Of a stretch of DNA of 64,000 nucleotides, positions 23,501 through 34,193 are shown piece by piece. The DNA lies in assembly GCF_040954835.1 (NCBI RefSeq), contig NC_090723.1, positions 8,938,001 to 9,002,000 of the forward strand, given 5' to 3'. The stretch's first letter is position 1, and every line of letters begins with the position of its first letter. Source of the DNA: Lepisosteus oculatus. Its lineage: Eukaryota > Chordata > Actinopteri > Semionotiformes > Lepisosteidae. The position numbers were made by a program, and so were the translations under genes. A model generated the notes under the pieces. That model was given only the letters and a program-made list of their open reading frames with translations, was not told the origin of the DNA and made no database searches.

Positions 23501-26500
23501 TTGCTGTACTGTTTATTCAAGTTAACGATTGCTTTGAATTACCAACTCTAACCCATCGTAACATCTTCATGACAACTCAAAGTTGCTGCAACAGCATGCA
23601 AGCAGGAAGCAGAAAAAGCACTTCCCCATGAATAACAACGGATACATTCAACTACAGAACATCAGCTGATGGCTTGTAATGGACATGTTCCATGTTCCTA
23701 GACAAGCTTGATGGTGAAGCTCAAGAGTCCAAGGAACAGCCACAGCAATCTGCATGCACCCAGAATAACAGCTGAATCCGCAAGGGACAGCTCAGCTCAG
23801 GAAACTAAATTAGCAGGTCGGTATTTCCTGGGCATCAAAACATTCCATACAGTATATACAGAGAGCTCGGGATTGCAACACCTGCGTTTCAGTGCAGTTT
23901 GCCGACTTTTAAACTCGCTTTACTCTTTTAGTAGGAGTTGCAGTCATCATGCACATACGATTAGTGGCTTTCTCATCTGTGATTCATTGCTGTGGAACCA
24001 TCAAGAAAATGCCCCACTTTCTCCAGTAGGAACCAGTAGGAAACTTGTTTGTCAAAGAGCTCTCTTCCTCACTCTCCACGCGCCCTCGCGTTGTATCTCA
24101 CCCCCCATCGATGATCTCGTCCACCACCAGGAACACCCCATCCATGTTGTCCAGCAGACACCTCTTCTCCACATTCTTCCTGCGGAGGCAGGCCAGAGCC
24201 AGAACAACAACAAAAAAATCCCATATTACAAAATCCACATAGAACACACACAATTCCAAAACAGCGTCCCGAAAAAAACCTCCTGCAAACACATCGGCGG
24301 CAGTGACAAACAGCTGCATCACAAACAATCCTGTCACTGTGTGGGGAGGGACAGGATCTTATTCTGCACTGTTATCACTGAAATTCTAAGCGCAAGATGC
24401 TCACAGCCAACCTTGTCTCACATTTAAATCATTTGTCCTGAGCTCAAAACAAAAGGCACGAAATAAGATAACGTGTCGGGTGGACTGAAGACAAAAATGG
24501 AAAACAATGAAAACAAAACAGCAACCCTGCTCTTTTTTTTTTTCCCTGGAAGGGTGCTTTTCCAGCCTCGTTTTCTTGGCCTTCCTCCTTGTCAGGAGGA
24601 TGATGATAATTATTAAAGGCAGTGTCACACCACAGCCCAAGCTGGCCTGGGCCGAGGACCAAGCTGTGGAGGGGAAAGACCCTGAGAAGCATCACTCTGC
24701 TGCAGGAGAGAGGAGCTCCACAACGCTGCTGCATTGGTTACCATGGAAACAACATCAGCACCACAAGCCTCTGCCTTCTACAGTGCATTAGGTACAAAGA
24801 AATAGATCTAGTGAATTATTGGAATTTCATTTTGGTCTGCTTTTTAAATAAACTTTTATGTGCCAAGTCTTACACAAAGCTGCATCACAACCCAGAACAC
24901 GACTGAAGAGATTTCAAAATCCTAGGTCTGCAGTTTTACATATTAATCTAGCCCTTACACACTTGCGGTGTCTCGTACCACATTGGCACCTCAGAATCAC
25001 ACTTTCAGACTGGTAAACCAGGATCGACTACCAGTCCAGTCTGCCCTGCGCGGGGTTATGCTCGTGATCATTGTAGCTGAAGGTCACATGGACTCTGGGA
25101 AATACAGCTACACACTTACCGCAACATCAGGCTGAGAGTGTCGAACAGACAGTTTAGAACGGCCATCAGCATGAGCTAATTTGGGAATTTAAAAACAAAA
25201 CACAAAGAAAGGAAAATGATGTTTAGAAAGGAGAACACACATCTTCAAGGCACAGTGGCATGCAGACTTTGCCTCAAGGTGTCCCTCTAATCCCAGTGAC
25301 CATGCCAATGCTTAATCAACTACTGTACATCAGATCTCAGTGCACAACTCTGGAGTGTTGGAGTTCTGCCTCTTTTTTCTCCTTTTTCTCAGACTCTCGC
25401 AAAGCAGGCTCCCGGATCAATGCTCCATCTAAGGAAAACTCCGGTCCCGACGTTGTGAGAGAATGCGGGTATTTTTTAAACGACGGGTTAAACCCCATCT
25501 TCTCTTTGCTTCTACTGCGTCCTCGAGGAACAACACTGAAGACTGAGCCCTGAAGGATCACGTGATAAACAAATGAGCTCTACGTGTCCGCTCTGGCTTT
25601 CTCTAAAGTGGATGGGATCGCGTTTACATTAGGGAGAAGGAGGGGAGTGCTTCTTTACTCAAAGAGTTGTGGGAGTATGGTCCAGTGGTCCAGCCATGTT
25701 GTTGAAGCTAAAATCCTGGCTTTTCTCATGGAAGGGAAGGGAATCAATTAGCCACTAACCAAACAGGCTGGACAGACCAAACAGTCTCTCTTGTCTATAA
25801 CCTTCCTTACATTTGTATTCATTATTATTTGCATTCTTTTTAAAAAGTATTGCACTTGGAAGTAGCACTGTTTTAAAGTTTTTTAAATGTCTTTAAATTG
25901 TCAAATACTTGTCATTTTTATTCACTGGAATTGATGATCACCCCAGCTCAGCTTCTCCTGGGACCCTTGAGGCCTTTTCACTTTTGTTGGAAATGCTCAA
26001 TGTCCAGTCCCACAGTGCCCACAGCAGAGGGAGGACCAGCTGGAGGCAGGACGCAGCTCTCCTCGACAGCACTGCCAGCTCTGGGGTTCCTACTGCATGG
26101 CTAGCTGAGTATCTGCAACCTGGCTCAGGTCTGCTCTGCCCGGGCAGTTCTCTGCCAATCGCAGGGAAGCCTGGTCAGCGCCAGGAGACCTGCCCACACC
26201 AGAACCCTGAGCCTGAGACGCACACCTCCTGCTGCTGTAGAAGTACCTCATTTTCCTGTGCGCTGCCAACCACGTAGAAGAAGAGGTCGATGCTGGTTTT
26301 GTAGACGATAGTCATCCCTTCCAAAAAGGCGATCTCGCCTGACGAGAGACCGACAAGGGGGGGAGGACAGGGAGGATGATGAGAGAGACAGAGCGTCAGT
26401 CCCAGTGTTTTCGGACTTGTGCACAGCTGGAACTGCAGGCAGGACGATGCTGAGTGTGGAAAGAGTACTGACTGAAACCCTAGTGAATTTCCTTATTTTT

Positions 26501-29500
26501 ATGATACTCCTTCCACCTGATTACAAAGCCCAGTGAAACCAGCAGGTAGCAAAACCAGTTTCATTTCCTTTGTCTCTAGTAACACAATCTGTAAATTAGG
26601 GAAAGACAAGAGAAGGCAGGCTGTGATATCTAGTATGTCTGGAACTCACACAGTACAGCACCACAAAGGCGACAATGTGCATATTATACCACCTGAACAC
26701 CAGGATTGCTGTGTGCACTTGCTCAGTACTATTGATTAATTTAATCTTTATTTGATATTTCTTTAATATATTAAAACACTGGATATATAAGGTTGTAGGT
26801 GTGACCCACATCAGTGTAAGCATTTAATTTCTTTTTAATTTTTGACAACGGTCCCTTTCTTTTCTTTCGTAGTGGAAGGACAGGAGATGTTAGCCTTTGA
26901 ACCGGAATTAGAATGAATTACAGATGTGTTACAAAGGAGGAAGGGGGAGCTTACTGTCTGTTTTATGAGTTTTATTGAAGACATTCCTTTCAAAATTCTT
27001 CTGTTCCTTCATGGAGGGATAGAGATCTGGATCGTAATACTGCAATGACAAAAAAACAAATCTTTGCTTTCCTGATGCTACTGATTTCGGTTTCTCAAAT
27101 GCCAAAAAGATACTCAGCAAGGGATATTTTCGAGGTGTTTTCTCAAGGCACAACGGTTTTCAGAAAGTTAAGAACCACAACAAATTGCCAAGGTGTTACA
27201 TCAAACTGCAAAACAAACATTTGAATTAAATCCACTGCGACTGGGTGTGTGTGTTTGTATGTGCGTGCTGAAGAGGAAGAGACCGTGTTTAACTTGAAAA
27301 CCGAATTCCCAGCGTTTTCAAACTGAGCTAATTCAGGAATGACTGCTCAGTACCTTTGCCAGGAGTCTGTTACCATCATTGTCCAGAATGAAAACAGCCT
27401 TCACTGTGTAGAGAGACGGTTCCTGAAAGACAACAGAGGAATGTAGAAATGTCACACTATACGAATGTCTGTTCAAAAAATTAAGCCTACGTAAAGTTCA
27501 GCTTTTTACAACGTCCCCCCGATATTTGTACTTCTTCAAGCTGGGTTCAGCTGGACTGATTATTGAACTGTAGCAAAAGCATGCCAGGTTGGAAACTGCC
27601 AGCAGCCATATCACCCTGCAACTCACAACTGGCAGCCCACTGGAGTTAAGCAGGTATGAGCCTGGTCAGTACCTAGATGGGAGACTCCTGGGAAAAACTA
27701 AGGTTGCTGCTGGAAGAGGTGTTAGTGGGGCCAGCAGGGGGCGGTCTATGTGGGTCCTAATGCCCCAGTATAGTGATGGGGACACTATACTGTAAACAGG
27801 CGCTGTCCTTCGGATGAGATGTAAAACCAAGGCCCTGACTCTCTGTGGTCATTAAAAATCCCAGGACGTTTCTCGAAAAGAGTAGGGGTGTAACCCCGGT
27901 GTCCTGGCTACATTTTCCATTGGCCCTTATGAATCATGGCCTCCTAATAATTCCCATCTATGGATTGGCTTCATTACTCTGCTCTTCTCCCCACTGAGAG
28001 CTGATGTGTGGTGAGCGTTCTGGCGCACTATGGCTGCCGTCGCATCATCCAGGTGGGGCTGCACACTGGTGGTGGTGGAGGGGATCCCCATGACCTGTAA
28101 AGTGCTTTGAGTGGAGTCTCCAGAAGAGCGCTATATAAGTGTAAGCAATTTTTATTATTATTATAAACTACCAATTCTTAAATATTATTATTCATTATGA
28201 ATGTGCTTTATTTTTTTGCTTTTAAGTCAGAAAACCGGCTCAAAACCTGTCTCCCCAGGAAGCAACTCCCGTCTAACCTCTGCTGGCGTTCTGCAATTTC
28301 CCTGACGAGGGCTCCCACCCAGAAACCCAACAGAAAACGCTCAATATTTCCAGCTTTGGTCATTGTGGAACAGGTCCAGAAACAGCCTGGATGCCATCAG
28401 GGGAGTGTCTGGTAGTCTCAGGGCACAGGGGATGAGCCCACACAGTGATGGTGATAGTGGTGTAGGTTTTAGCCAGGGATGGGCAACCCCAACCCTTAAG
28501 GGCTGTGGAGTCCCCTGGTTAATGAAGTTGTGTTACCCATTAGTAATTACTAATTGACCAATTAACCATGACTAATAACTAAGACATTACTAATAGAAAG
28601 GCTCGTGCAAAACCCCCAGGAGTCTCGGCCCTGAAGCCTGGCGATGCCCGATCCGTGTCCAGGCTGTCAGCTCCAGCTGTCCCTTGTCCTTGTGGTGCTC
28701 CAGATGTGGGGTCACCCCGAGCCAAAGTTCTGTTATGCACTGACTTCCCCACACTCAGAGTCTAAGTGTATCACAGAACTTCAGCTCAGGACACGGCTGT
28801 GTGGCATGTCCCCGGGCCCGGGTCCGAACGGTCCTGCCAGGTTCGAGGGGGGCAGGCTGCCCCACCAGGGCCGTACGCGCCACCCCTCCCGCGCACTCGA
28901 GTTTGTTCAGGGGCAGGAGGAGAGTCCCGTCCCCCCGTCAGCTGCCGGTCTGGGCAGCTGCAGATCAGGCTGCCGGCGTTTTCTCTCCGAGACAGAGCCA
29001 CTAATTCGAGGTCCGATCTGGCCCAGCCCAGCCTGACCCAGCCACGAGCATCACGCCGTTGCAGAAAAAAATCCTCCGCGTACGGTCAGTCAGAACCTGG
29101 CAGTGTACAATTTACAACAATCTGGGAATGACTGTCTAAGGCCAGGAAGCAAAACACTTAGAATTGTGTGTGGAAACAAATATTGCGAGCATTGGTTCAG
29201 ATGAAAGGCAGAGATTGGGTTGTGTAACACAATATCTACCAGTGGCTGAGGCAGACAGCTACCAAGAGATATTGTGTTACAAAAACCCAATCTCCCTTTC
29301 CATCTGAATGGCTCTGCAGACTCTCCCACGGCCTGTTTTCTCCAATTCTACTTCATTGGATGAACTCTGCATCCGCGTACATTTTTCCTAAGACCGGAAC
29401 GGAGTTTCCAAGCCCTGGCTACACCATACGAACGGCAGTTTCCTCTTGGTCCGCATTTCAGAACACAAACCCTGTCGATGTGGAATGTACTAACCAGTCA

Positions 29501-30828
29501 GGGTAGGAATATGAGAGGACACACACTGGAAGTCTTCTGCCCTGTGTCATTAAGAGCCTCTGGCTAACAGTGCCAATAATGCTCGATGTGAATATTAATA
29601 ATACAGCAGTAATAACCAGGACTCGAGAGATTAAAGAATATTGAGGAGCTGCGTTTTGCGATGATGACCATACTGCCATGCTCCTATGTGTCTCCGTGTA
29701 GCCTGGAATAGACAGGCCAGATATTAACTTTCATAATGAAGTAAAACCGGGTTTCATTTTTACTCTAAAACAAGCCGGCTCCTCCGCCAGACGGCGGCGG
29801 CACCAGTATTTGGGGACAAATGAACTTGGAGTGGAGTCTAGACATCTGGTCCCCCTGTCGCCCTCCCTCGGACACTGAGAAGTTGTTGCTACAGAACGAC
29901 CCCGCAGGCTCTCCCGGACCCTTTGCAAATGAGCCCTGCCGTGTGAACGCAAGAACCGGGTCCAAACCGGGTTTCTACGTCCCCCTCGTAGTACTGTACT
30001 GGTACTTTTTTTCGGTCGTTGAAATGCCTCGAGCCCTCGTCAGGAATGTTTTACCTCCATTTCGAAAGCTTTCTCAAACAAACATTCCTCTGTGACATAG
30101 TCCCCGAACTGAATTAATAATGAACAACCCCCCCCCAACCCGTGATATTCGTAAAAGCTACAACACGACCGGATGCGCTCCCTGCTTCACTCCGTGGTGC
30201 TCCGTCTTGCAGGAGACGTGGCACTGTCTGTCTCCACAGAGGACCCCGACAGCCCCACGACATATGTCAGAGGAGTTTGCAAAGTTGAGCGTTGGACGCG
30301 TAATATCAACTGTCACGTCCAGATATCCCGGGCAAGAGCTTCACATCGAGAAGCGTCTTGGGTCTCGTTTCGCAGCACCGACCGGACGAACCGGCGACGA
30401 GCCGAACTCTCTGCGAATTCTGACCGCAGGCACAGCACGCACGGCAGCCTCCGGGTAACGTGTCGAATTACACATTTCGTTTTAAAAAAAAATGTGTATT
30501 TGCTGCCCTCCATCTTTATTCTGTTTTTTTTTTCTTCTTCTGGTTGTTGCTGCCCGCCTTAGAAATGGAAAAAGTCAGTGAATGCAGTAGTTATCTTCAG
30601 GCGCTGCCCGTTGGACAAAGTGTATCCAACTACCCCCCCAGCCTGCTACTGTAAAGCGCTGCATTATTGATACGCGTAATGTTACAACACCGTCCCAATG
30701 CAGATGTCGTTAACATTTTGCAGGGCAGATGAGGCCGAAGAATAAAGTTCGTGACGGACCCCAGTGAGGGTTGTTATAGACAGAGAGAGATATCTATAAA
30801 GGGTGCCTACCAGAGCCACAGATTCCAT
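17543..30828 (-). CDS. copz2: copz2, coatomer subunit zeta-2 (whole gene, nine coding exons)
   Basis: Joining nine exons with GT-AG introns gives a complete 178-aa protein. It starts [23 protein letters not shown] and ends IKWSILK, close to the 177 aa of vertebrate zeta-1 COP. COPZ is the small longin-like subunit of the COPI F-subcomplex; it pairs with gamma-COP on Golgi-to-ER and intra-Golgi vesicles. The paralogue is called zeta-2 rather than zeta-1 from the segments [13 protein letters not shown] and VIQKVNFR, which match COPZ2, and from synteny: it sits head-to-head with nfe2l1 and carries mir-152 in intron 1. All splice phases agree (0,0,1,0,2,2,0,0). The start is the ATG at 30826-30828 on the minus strand; its six codons before the first junction match the length of COPZ1 exon 1. 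No frameshift or missing segment is seen. Human COPZ2 has a longer, different N-terminus, not seen here. Confidence 0.95.
19433..19990 (+). mobile_element. 5S rRNA-derived SINE, full-length copy A
   Basis: The head carries the 5S rRNA internal promoter in order (CACCCTG, AGCAGG, GAGCCTGGTCAGTACCTGG, TGGGAGAC). A long body follows, then a tail ending GCGCTATATAAGTGTAA and ATT repeats. This is the design of 5S-headed SINE3/DeuSINE-type elements mobilised by an L2/CR1-like LINE. It lies in copz2 intron 8-9 (introns numbered by flanking exons) opposite to the gene. Confidence 0.85.
20273..20311 (-). CDS. copz2: copz2 coding exon 8
   Basis: Thirteen codons, [13 protein letters not shown], between acceptor TACAG and donor GTAAGG, in phase 0. 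It matches the LTEQSVAQ region of human COPZ2. Confidence 0.94.
20505..20715 (+). repeat. dispersed repeat (CAGCTGTTCCTTGAAAG family)
   Basis: Reads GGTCATTCAGCCCATC, then a body ending CACCCTCTGTGTAAGGAAGT. A diverged copy lies at 12835-12965 (TCCAGTCGTTTCTTGAAATA, CAACCCTATGTGTAAAATAA). Not an ORF-bearing segment. Confidence 0.5.
21610..22092 (+). mobile_element. 5S rRNA-derived SINE, copy B (3' truncated)
   Basis: Begins at CAGCCCACTGGAGCTCAGCA and runs through the body, but breaks off at GGGATTCCCCAC before the usual tail. It includes CCAGTAGGGGGCGCTCA at 21711-21727. Confidence 0.8.
22336..22612 (+). mobile_element. 5S-derived SINE, 5'-truncated copy
   Basis: Starts inside the body at AGTAGGGGTGTAACCCC and continues to GCGCTATATAAGTGTAA and an ATT tail. 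Lies about 245 bp after copy B; the GA-rich low-complexity stretch at 22200-22280 separates them. Confidence 0.8.
23284..23335 (-). CDS. copz2: copz2 coding exon 7
   Basis: Encodes [25 protein letters not shown] is identical to human COPZ2 and differs from VVHRVALR of COPZ1, so this exon is the best paralogue marker. Acceptor CCAG, donor GTAAGA. Confidence 0.96.
24102..24179 (-). CDS. copz2: copz2 coding exon 6
   Basis: Encodes [14 protein letters not shown] then [11 protein letters not shown], a signature block of the family. Acceptor CGCAG, donor GTGAGA; enters and leaves in phase 2. Confidence 0.96.
25120..25175 (-). CDS. copz2: copz2 coding exon 5
   Basis: Encodes [18 protein letters not shown] plus the first two bases of an Arg codon. 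Acceptor TAG, donor GTAAGTG. Matches the zeta-COP segment [19 protein letters not shown]. Confidence 0.96.
25640..25800 (+). repeat. dispersed repeat with GAGTTGTGGGAGT core
   Basis: TTCTTTACTCAAAGAGTTGT, CAGCCATGTTGTTGAAGC and a run to ACCAAACAGTCTC match the element at 61090-61255 (TTACACAAAGGGTTGTAGGA, CAGCCATGTGGTTAAAACC). Fragments also lie near 9040-9075 and 59490-59590. Family not named. Confidence 0.55.
26247..26338 (-). CDS. copz2: copz2 coding exon 4
   Basis: Encodes [20 protein letters not shown] then [10 protein letters not shown], the most conserved core of the fold. MTIVYK is the COPZ2-type version (COPZ1 has LTVVYK). Flanked by CAG and GTACTT. Confidence 0.96.
26955..27039 (-). 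CDS. copz2: copz2 coding exon 3
   Basis: Encodes [13 protein letters not shown] followed by [15 protein letters not shown], the charged helix typical of zeta-COP. Acceptor TGCAG, donor GTAAGC; it ends in phase 1, and the split codon becomes Ser with exon 4. Confidence 0.95.
27354..27422 (-). CDS. copz2: copz2 coding exon 2
   Basis: Twenty-three codons, [23 protein letters not shown], here split only by my line: the first strand of the longin-like fold ([14 protein letters not shown]) and the loop NDGNRLLAK. Acceptor CAG and donor GTACTG flank it; both junctions are phase 0. Confidence 0.95.
27595..28165 (+). mobile_element. 5S rRNA-derived SINE, full-length copy C
   Basis: The best-preserved head: GCCATATCACCCTGCAACTC closely follows 5S rRNA GCCATACCACCCTGAACNC, followed by TTAAGCAGG, CCTGGTCAGTACCTAGATGG and GAGACTCCTGGGAA. 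Ends with the TATATAAGTGTAA tail and ATT repeats. Sits in copz2 intron 1 between exon 2 and mir-152. Confidence 0.88.
28719..28787 (-). ncRNA. mir152: mir-152 precursor hairpin
   Basis: On the minus strand the 3' arm (28722-28743) begins TCAGTGCATAACAGAACTTT, the miR-148/152 family with seed CAGTGCA. The 5' arm (28759-28781) contains GTTCTGTGATACACT, the usual star strand. The bottom of the stem pairs GAGC/GCTC, two G-T wobbles, then nine Watson-Crick pairs in a row. It lies in copz2 intron 1 in the host orientation, as human MIR152 does in COPZ2, so it probably shares the host transcript. miR-148/152 targets include DNMT1 in mammals. It differs from human miR-152 outside the seed: A replaces G at position 10, and the 3' end is CTTTGG. 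Confidence 0.93.
29196..29308 (-). ncRNA. unnamed long hairpin in copz2 intron 1 (possible pre-miRNA or MITE)
   Basis: Two 42-nt arms (29196-29237 and 29267-29308) are reverse complements with only a few one- or two-base bulges and mismatches, separated by 29 nt. The innermost 14 bp (GTAACACAATATCT and its complement) are perfect. The size and shape suit a microRNA precursor, and it is about 410 bp upstream of mir-152 within the same intron. I do not recognise a family from either arm. The strand is assigned only by the host gene. A small inverted-repeat transposon is the main alternative. Confidence 0.4.
30811..30828 (-). CDS. copz2: copz2 coding exon 1 (MESVAL)
   Basis: Six codons from an ATG in a CCATGG context, followed by the donor GTAGGC. 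The residues align with MEALIL of COPZ1. The exon is short, so the call rests on this match, the donor and the phase-0 junction to exon 2. Confidence 0.8.
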
Positions 30829-31060
30829 GGTGTAGGTATACTTCGGTGTTGACGTGGACAGGGTTGATCTGTCATTTTAATACACCTCGCAGATTCCCTC
30901 TGAGTCATAGGTGGGAGGGACTTAGCAAAAAACTAGAAGAGGGGACCGAGAAGCTGCAGAGCTGCAGTCGCCATTTTGGCTCCACTCGCGCACTAGATTC
31001 GAACGCGAGACTCGCGGGGAAAGAGCCGGAATGGAGTCAGTTTCACGGCAGCCTACCCCG
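30829..31060 (-). promoter_or_regulatory. copz2: copz2 5' leader and proximal promoter region
   Basis: Just upstream of the copz2 ATG the minus strand has a YY1-like AAAATGGCGAC at about 30967-30977, and an AP-1-like TGACTCA at about 30901-30907. A CpG-rich patch spans 30975-31030. The ATG inside the YY1-like motif (30972-30974) opens a 13-codon ORF that ends at 30933, so it may be a uORF if transcription starts upstream. The start site itself cannot be read from the sequence. Confidence 0.4.
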
Positions 31061-33584
31061 TAGTGTACTACTATGCATTTTAACACACGTCCCCCCTTTC
31101 CGACTCCAGCGGTTGGTAATTTTATTCAAGGCACTACGGCACCCTGGGATAGCTCGTCAAGACCTCGCCAGCCTCCTGCGAGACGCTGGAGAGCAGTTTT
31201 CTTATTTGAACACCCAAGCCATTGCGCAGAACCGTGTTGGCGGTAATAACTAATGTTCGATCAATTAGAAACGTACGGGCGCAGCTGGAAAGTGGGTGTT
31301 AGGGGGAGAAAATGTGTCGGAGGAAAAGAGCTGAACGGTTAGAAATAGCTGCTGAAATAACGCAGCTGTAACATTCAGTTTCACCTTCCCTTCATTAGCT
31401 ACAGATTTTGAATTCAGCCTCCTGGAGGAACACAGGCAGGAGAAATCTAACGATTCTTGTTGTTACTCATCTTCTGTGGTCCAGGTGCTGTGATGTATAG
31501 TCTCCACTGTTCTCCCCTCCAGCGACCAACCCCGACTGACGGCGGTCTTCCCTTAGGCCCCCGACAGAGGGCAGTGTGCGCAGAAATGACGAGATACTAC
31601 TGTACTTGTTATTCATGCGCAGTTTTCTGCATATCCCAGACTTGCACTATCTTCCTTACACACACAGCTCATTTAATTTGACAGACATAACCCTTGGAAA
31701 TCTCCTGAGACAAAAATCAGTACGTAATTACTTGGGAACGGCTGCTCTTCAAGATCACATCTTTACAGTAGCGTTGACCAAGGGTTGTGGGGGTGTGGAG
31801 ACGGCAGGGAGAGGTCTTTGGATCAATTGTCCACTTGCAGGCAAGTGAACTACACGGGCCAAACATCTCTGGTTACGGACTTTCTTTTCCCTTCCGTTGC
31901 CGAGTTTGTTCTGGGCCTTGAAAAGCATCCAGGGACTGTCTGTTCTATTCCTGACAGAGTAGCTAAGAGAAGTGCATTTGGTGAAAGTTATCCCATGCCT
32001 TCCCTTGAACCTAATAATTTCCGTGAAGTGATAGGAGATTTGCAGCTCAGATGCACCATTATTCCTGTCTTTATTTTCAGAGCACTCTATGTTATTGACT
32101 CAGTGGGGTGGGATCCCACTCAGCCCTTTCTGGTCTTCTGATTTGCTGCTGGACTCGAACATAACTCCTACATAATTTCACCCACCTTAGGCAGTTTTGG
32201 CCTGGCTCTGGGTGGCTGTTTATTTGAAGCCCTAGTGCAGAAAAACACGGCTCATTACAGTGTTTTTTAACAGTGTTCCCACTCATTTCTACCAACAAAA
32301 CTCCAAACCTTTCCAGAACTTCTTTTCCTGCATAATTTAATCTTTTTGGAGCCATAGCTTGTATTTTTCATCTGCTAACCAGAGGTCGCTGAAAACACAT
32401 TTACCTGGCATTTTGACATGGGTGCTAGGCCAGCTAACGGCTCACTATAAAATTCCCGGGAGAGGGTCTAACAGGACACAGTAATGTGTCCTGTTAGCAA
32501 CGGCAACACCACAGCCTCTTTTTAAAGGTTTTCTAATTTATGAACAAAATTACGTGATACAGCCATGATAATCTGGGGTCAATGTATAGGGTTTCAACAG
32601 GCAAAATAAATAACAGCCGAAAGCTTTTTTTGCTTTTTTCTGGTTGTGACACGTTCACGTTCCTTAATATTGGCCTGGAAAGTTTCAACATTCCTCAGTG
32701 AAACACCTAACGAGAGAAGGATATTTTTAAGTCTTTAAAAACCTTCATAACCTGATCCTACACTTAACAATAAGACACTTTAAAATTCTGAGCGCTGGCT
32801 CAGATAACGCCTGCTTTCACGCAGCTCAGGAAGCAAAACTTAATAAAGATGCAGATGAGAAATGTGGTAGAATCTGAAGCATAATATTAGATATGTTGTA
32901 CATGTTCCAGATATTAAAAATAAAACCTTGAATTATAAAGAAATGTATATATAATGTTATCCTTTCTTACAAAATCAAAATCAAAACAAAGTTCTGTAAC
33001 ATTTTATTTTTAAGATCCCTGTAGTCAAAACACACTTAACAAGGCATACAGATCAATTTATTCATTTTATTTGCAGTTGATCCAGCGTGGCAGTCACTGT
33101 AGAGATGCCTCCTACAGGGTGGTTACTGGCTAGCCCTCTGGATGAATTCTTGCAGTGTAAAAACATTTGAAAAATCCAAATCGGCTTTGACAAGCTGTTC
33201 CTGAGGCTCACACTGAAACGCTCCAGATCTTTTTCTCCTATAGAATTAAAAGTGCACAAGTCACTAATGTCACATGGTAGAGAATGTAGTTCCTCTTAGG
33301 ACCATAAAAACAAGTGGGGAGCAAACAAGTGGAGGAATTTTTGACTTACCACCCGTGTTTGGAACCTGACAGTGTCATGAGGTACCCCAGGGGGACGTCT
33401 TTAACCACATGTCTGGGTGCCTTGTTCTACCTACAACCTTCTGTGTGGAGAAGTACAGCAACCTGCTGTTCTGAGTCTCGAATGCATGTCCTCTGATTTC
33501 CCTCGTCTGATCCCGGAGCCTCGGTCTTACTGCGTTTACCTTCTCAGTTTTGGTCTGCTTCACAGTATTATCCATCCGTCTTCA

Positions 33585-33845
33585 AACTATCCCAGCAAGC
33601 AACGGGCCCAAAATATGGGCGGAACGCCAACCCATCACAGGGCAGACAGAGACACAAACACAGGCACGCTCACACCAGTTTTCCCAACCGCCAATTAACC
33701 TTCCAGCATGGCTTTGGACTGTGAGAGGAAACCGGAGCACCCAGAGATGCACACGAACACAGGGAGAGCATGCAAACTCCACTCAGACAGCTGCCCGGGC
33801 CTGGAACTGACACCAGGGCCCCAGCGCTGTGAGGCAGCAATGCTG
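33585..33845 (+). repeat. L2-like 3' end fragment, copy 1
   Basis: Contains the widespread vertebrate block CTGTGAGAGGAAACCGGAGC, GAGAGCATGCAAACTCCAC and CTGTGAGGCAGCAATGCTGA, typical of L2-type LINE 3' regions in fish. Same family as 48340-48665. Confidence 0.65.
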
Positions 33846-34006
33846 ACCCTTTCACAATATGATCATACACTAAATATGTTTGAAGTGATACTGTTGAAAA
33901 AGAAGATAGGTCTCACATTGAGAGTGTATCTCCCCTTGCCTGCCAACCAATATGAAACAGCATTCAGGTTCAGCATGTTTACCTAAAGGAAAATTAAAAT
34001 GTGTTA

Positions 34007-34193
34007 GATAAGATAAGATAAGATCACTTTATTAGCCATATACAATTTCTTGCATTAGGAAGTCATCTTTTCACAGACCCCAGCTTGCTCTCCATGAGAC
34101 ACAGACAGGGAGAGAAGCTTGGGGTCAGAGGTCAGCAGGGTCAGCTATTTATACAGCACCCCTGGAGCAGTTGGGGTTAAGCCTCCTTTGTGC
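34007..34193 (-). repeat. dispersed repeat, copy 2 (tail TCTTA repeats)
   Basis: Minus-strand copy of the 2925-3112 repeat, with an intact (TCTTA)n tail at its 3' end (plus strand AGATAAGATAAGATAAGATC). Lies 0.5 kb upstream of the nfe2l1 promoter. Confidence 0.7.

Noticed and set aside
23708-24427. 239-aa plus-strand frame
   Set aside because: It runs through the complement of copz2 exon 6 and flanking intron; no domain is visible.
27603-27700. 5S rRNA gene
   Set aside because: Only the promoter-bearing part of 5S is matched, with many differences, and it leads into a SINE body and tail; the same unit recurs in the window.
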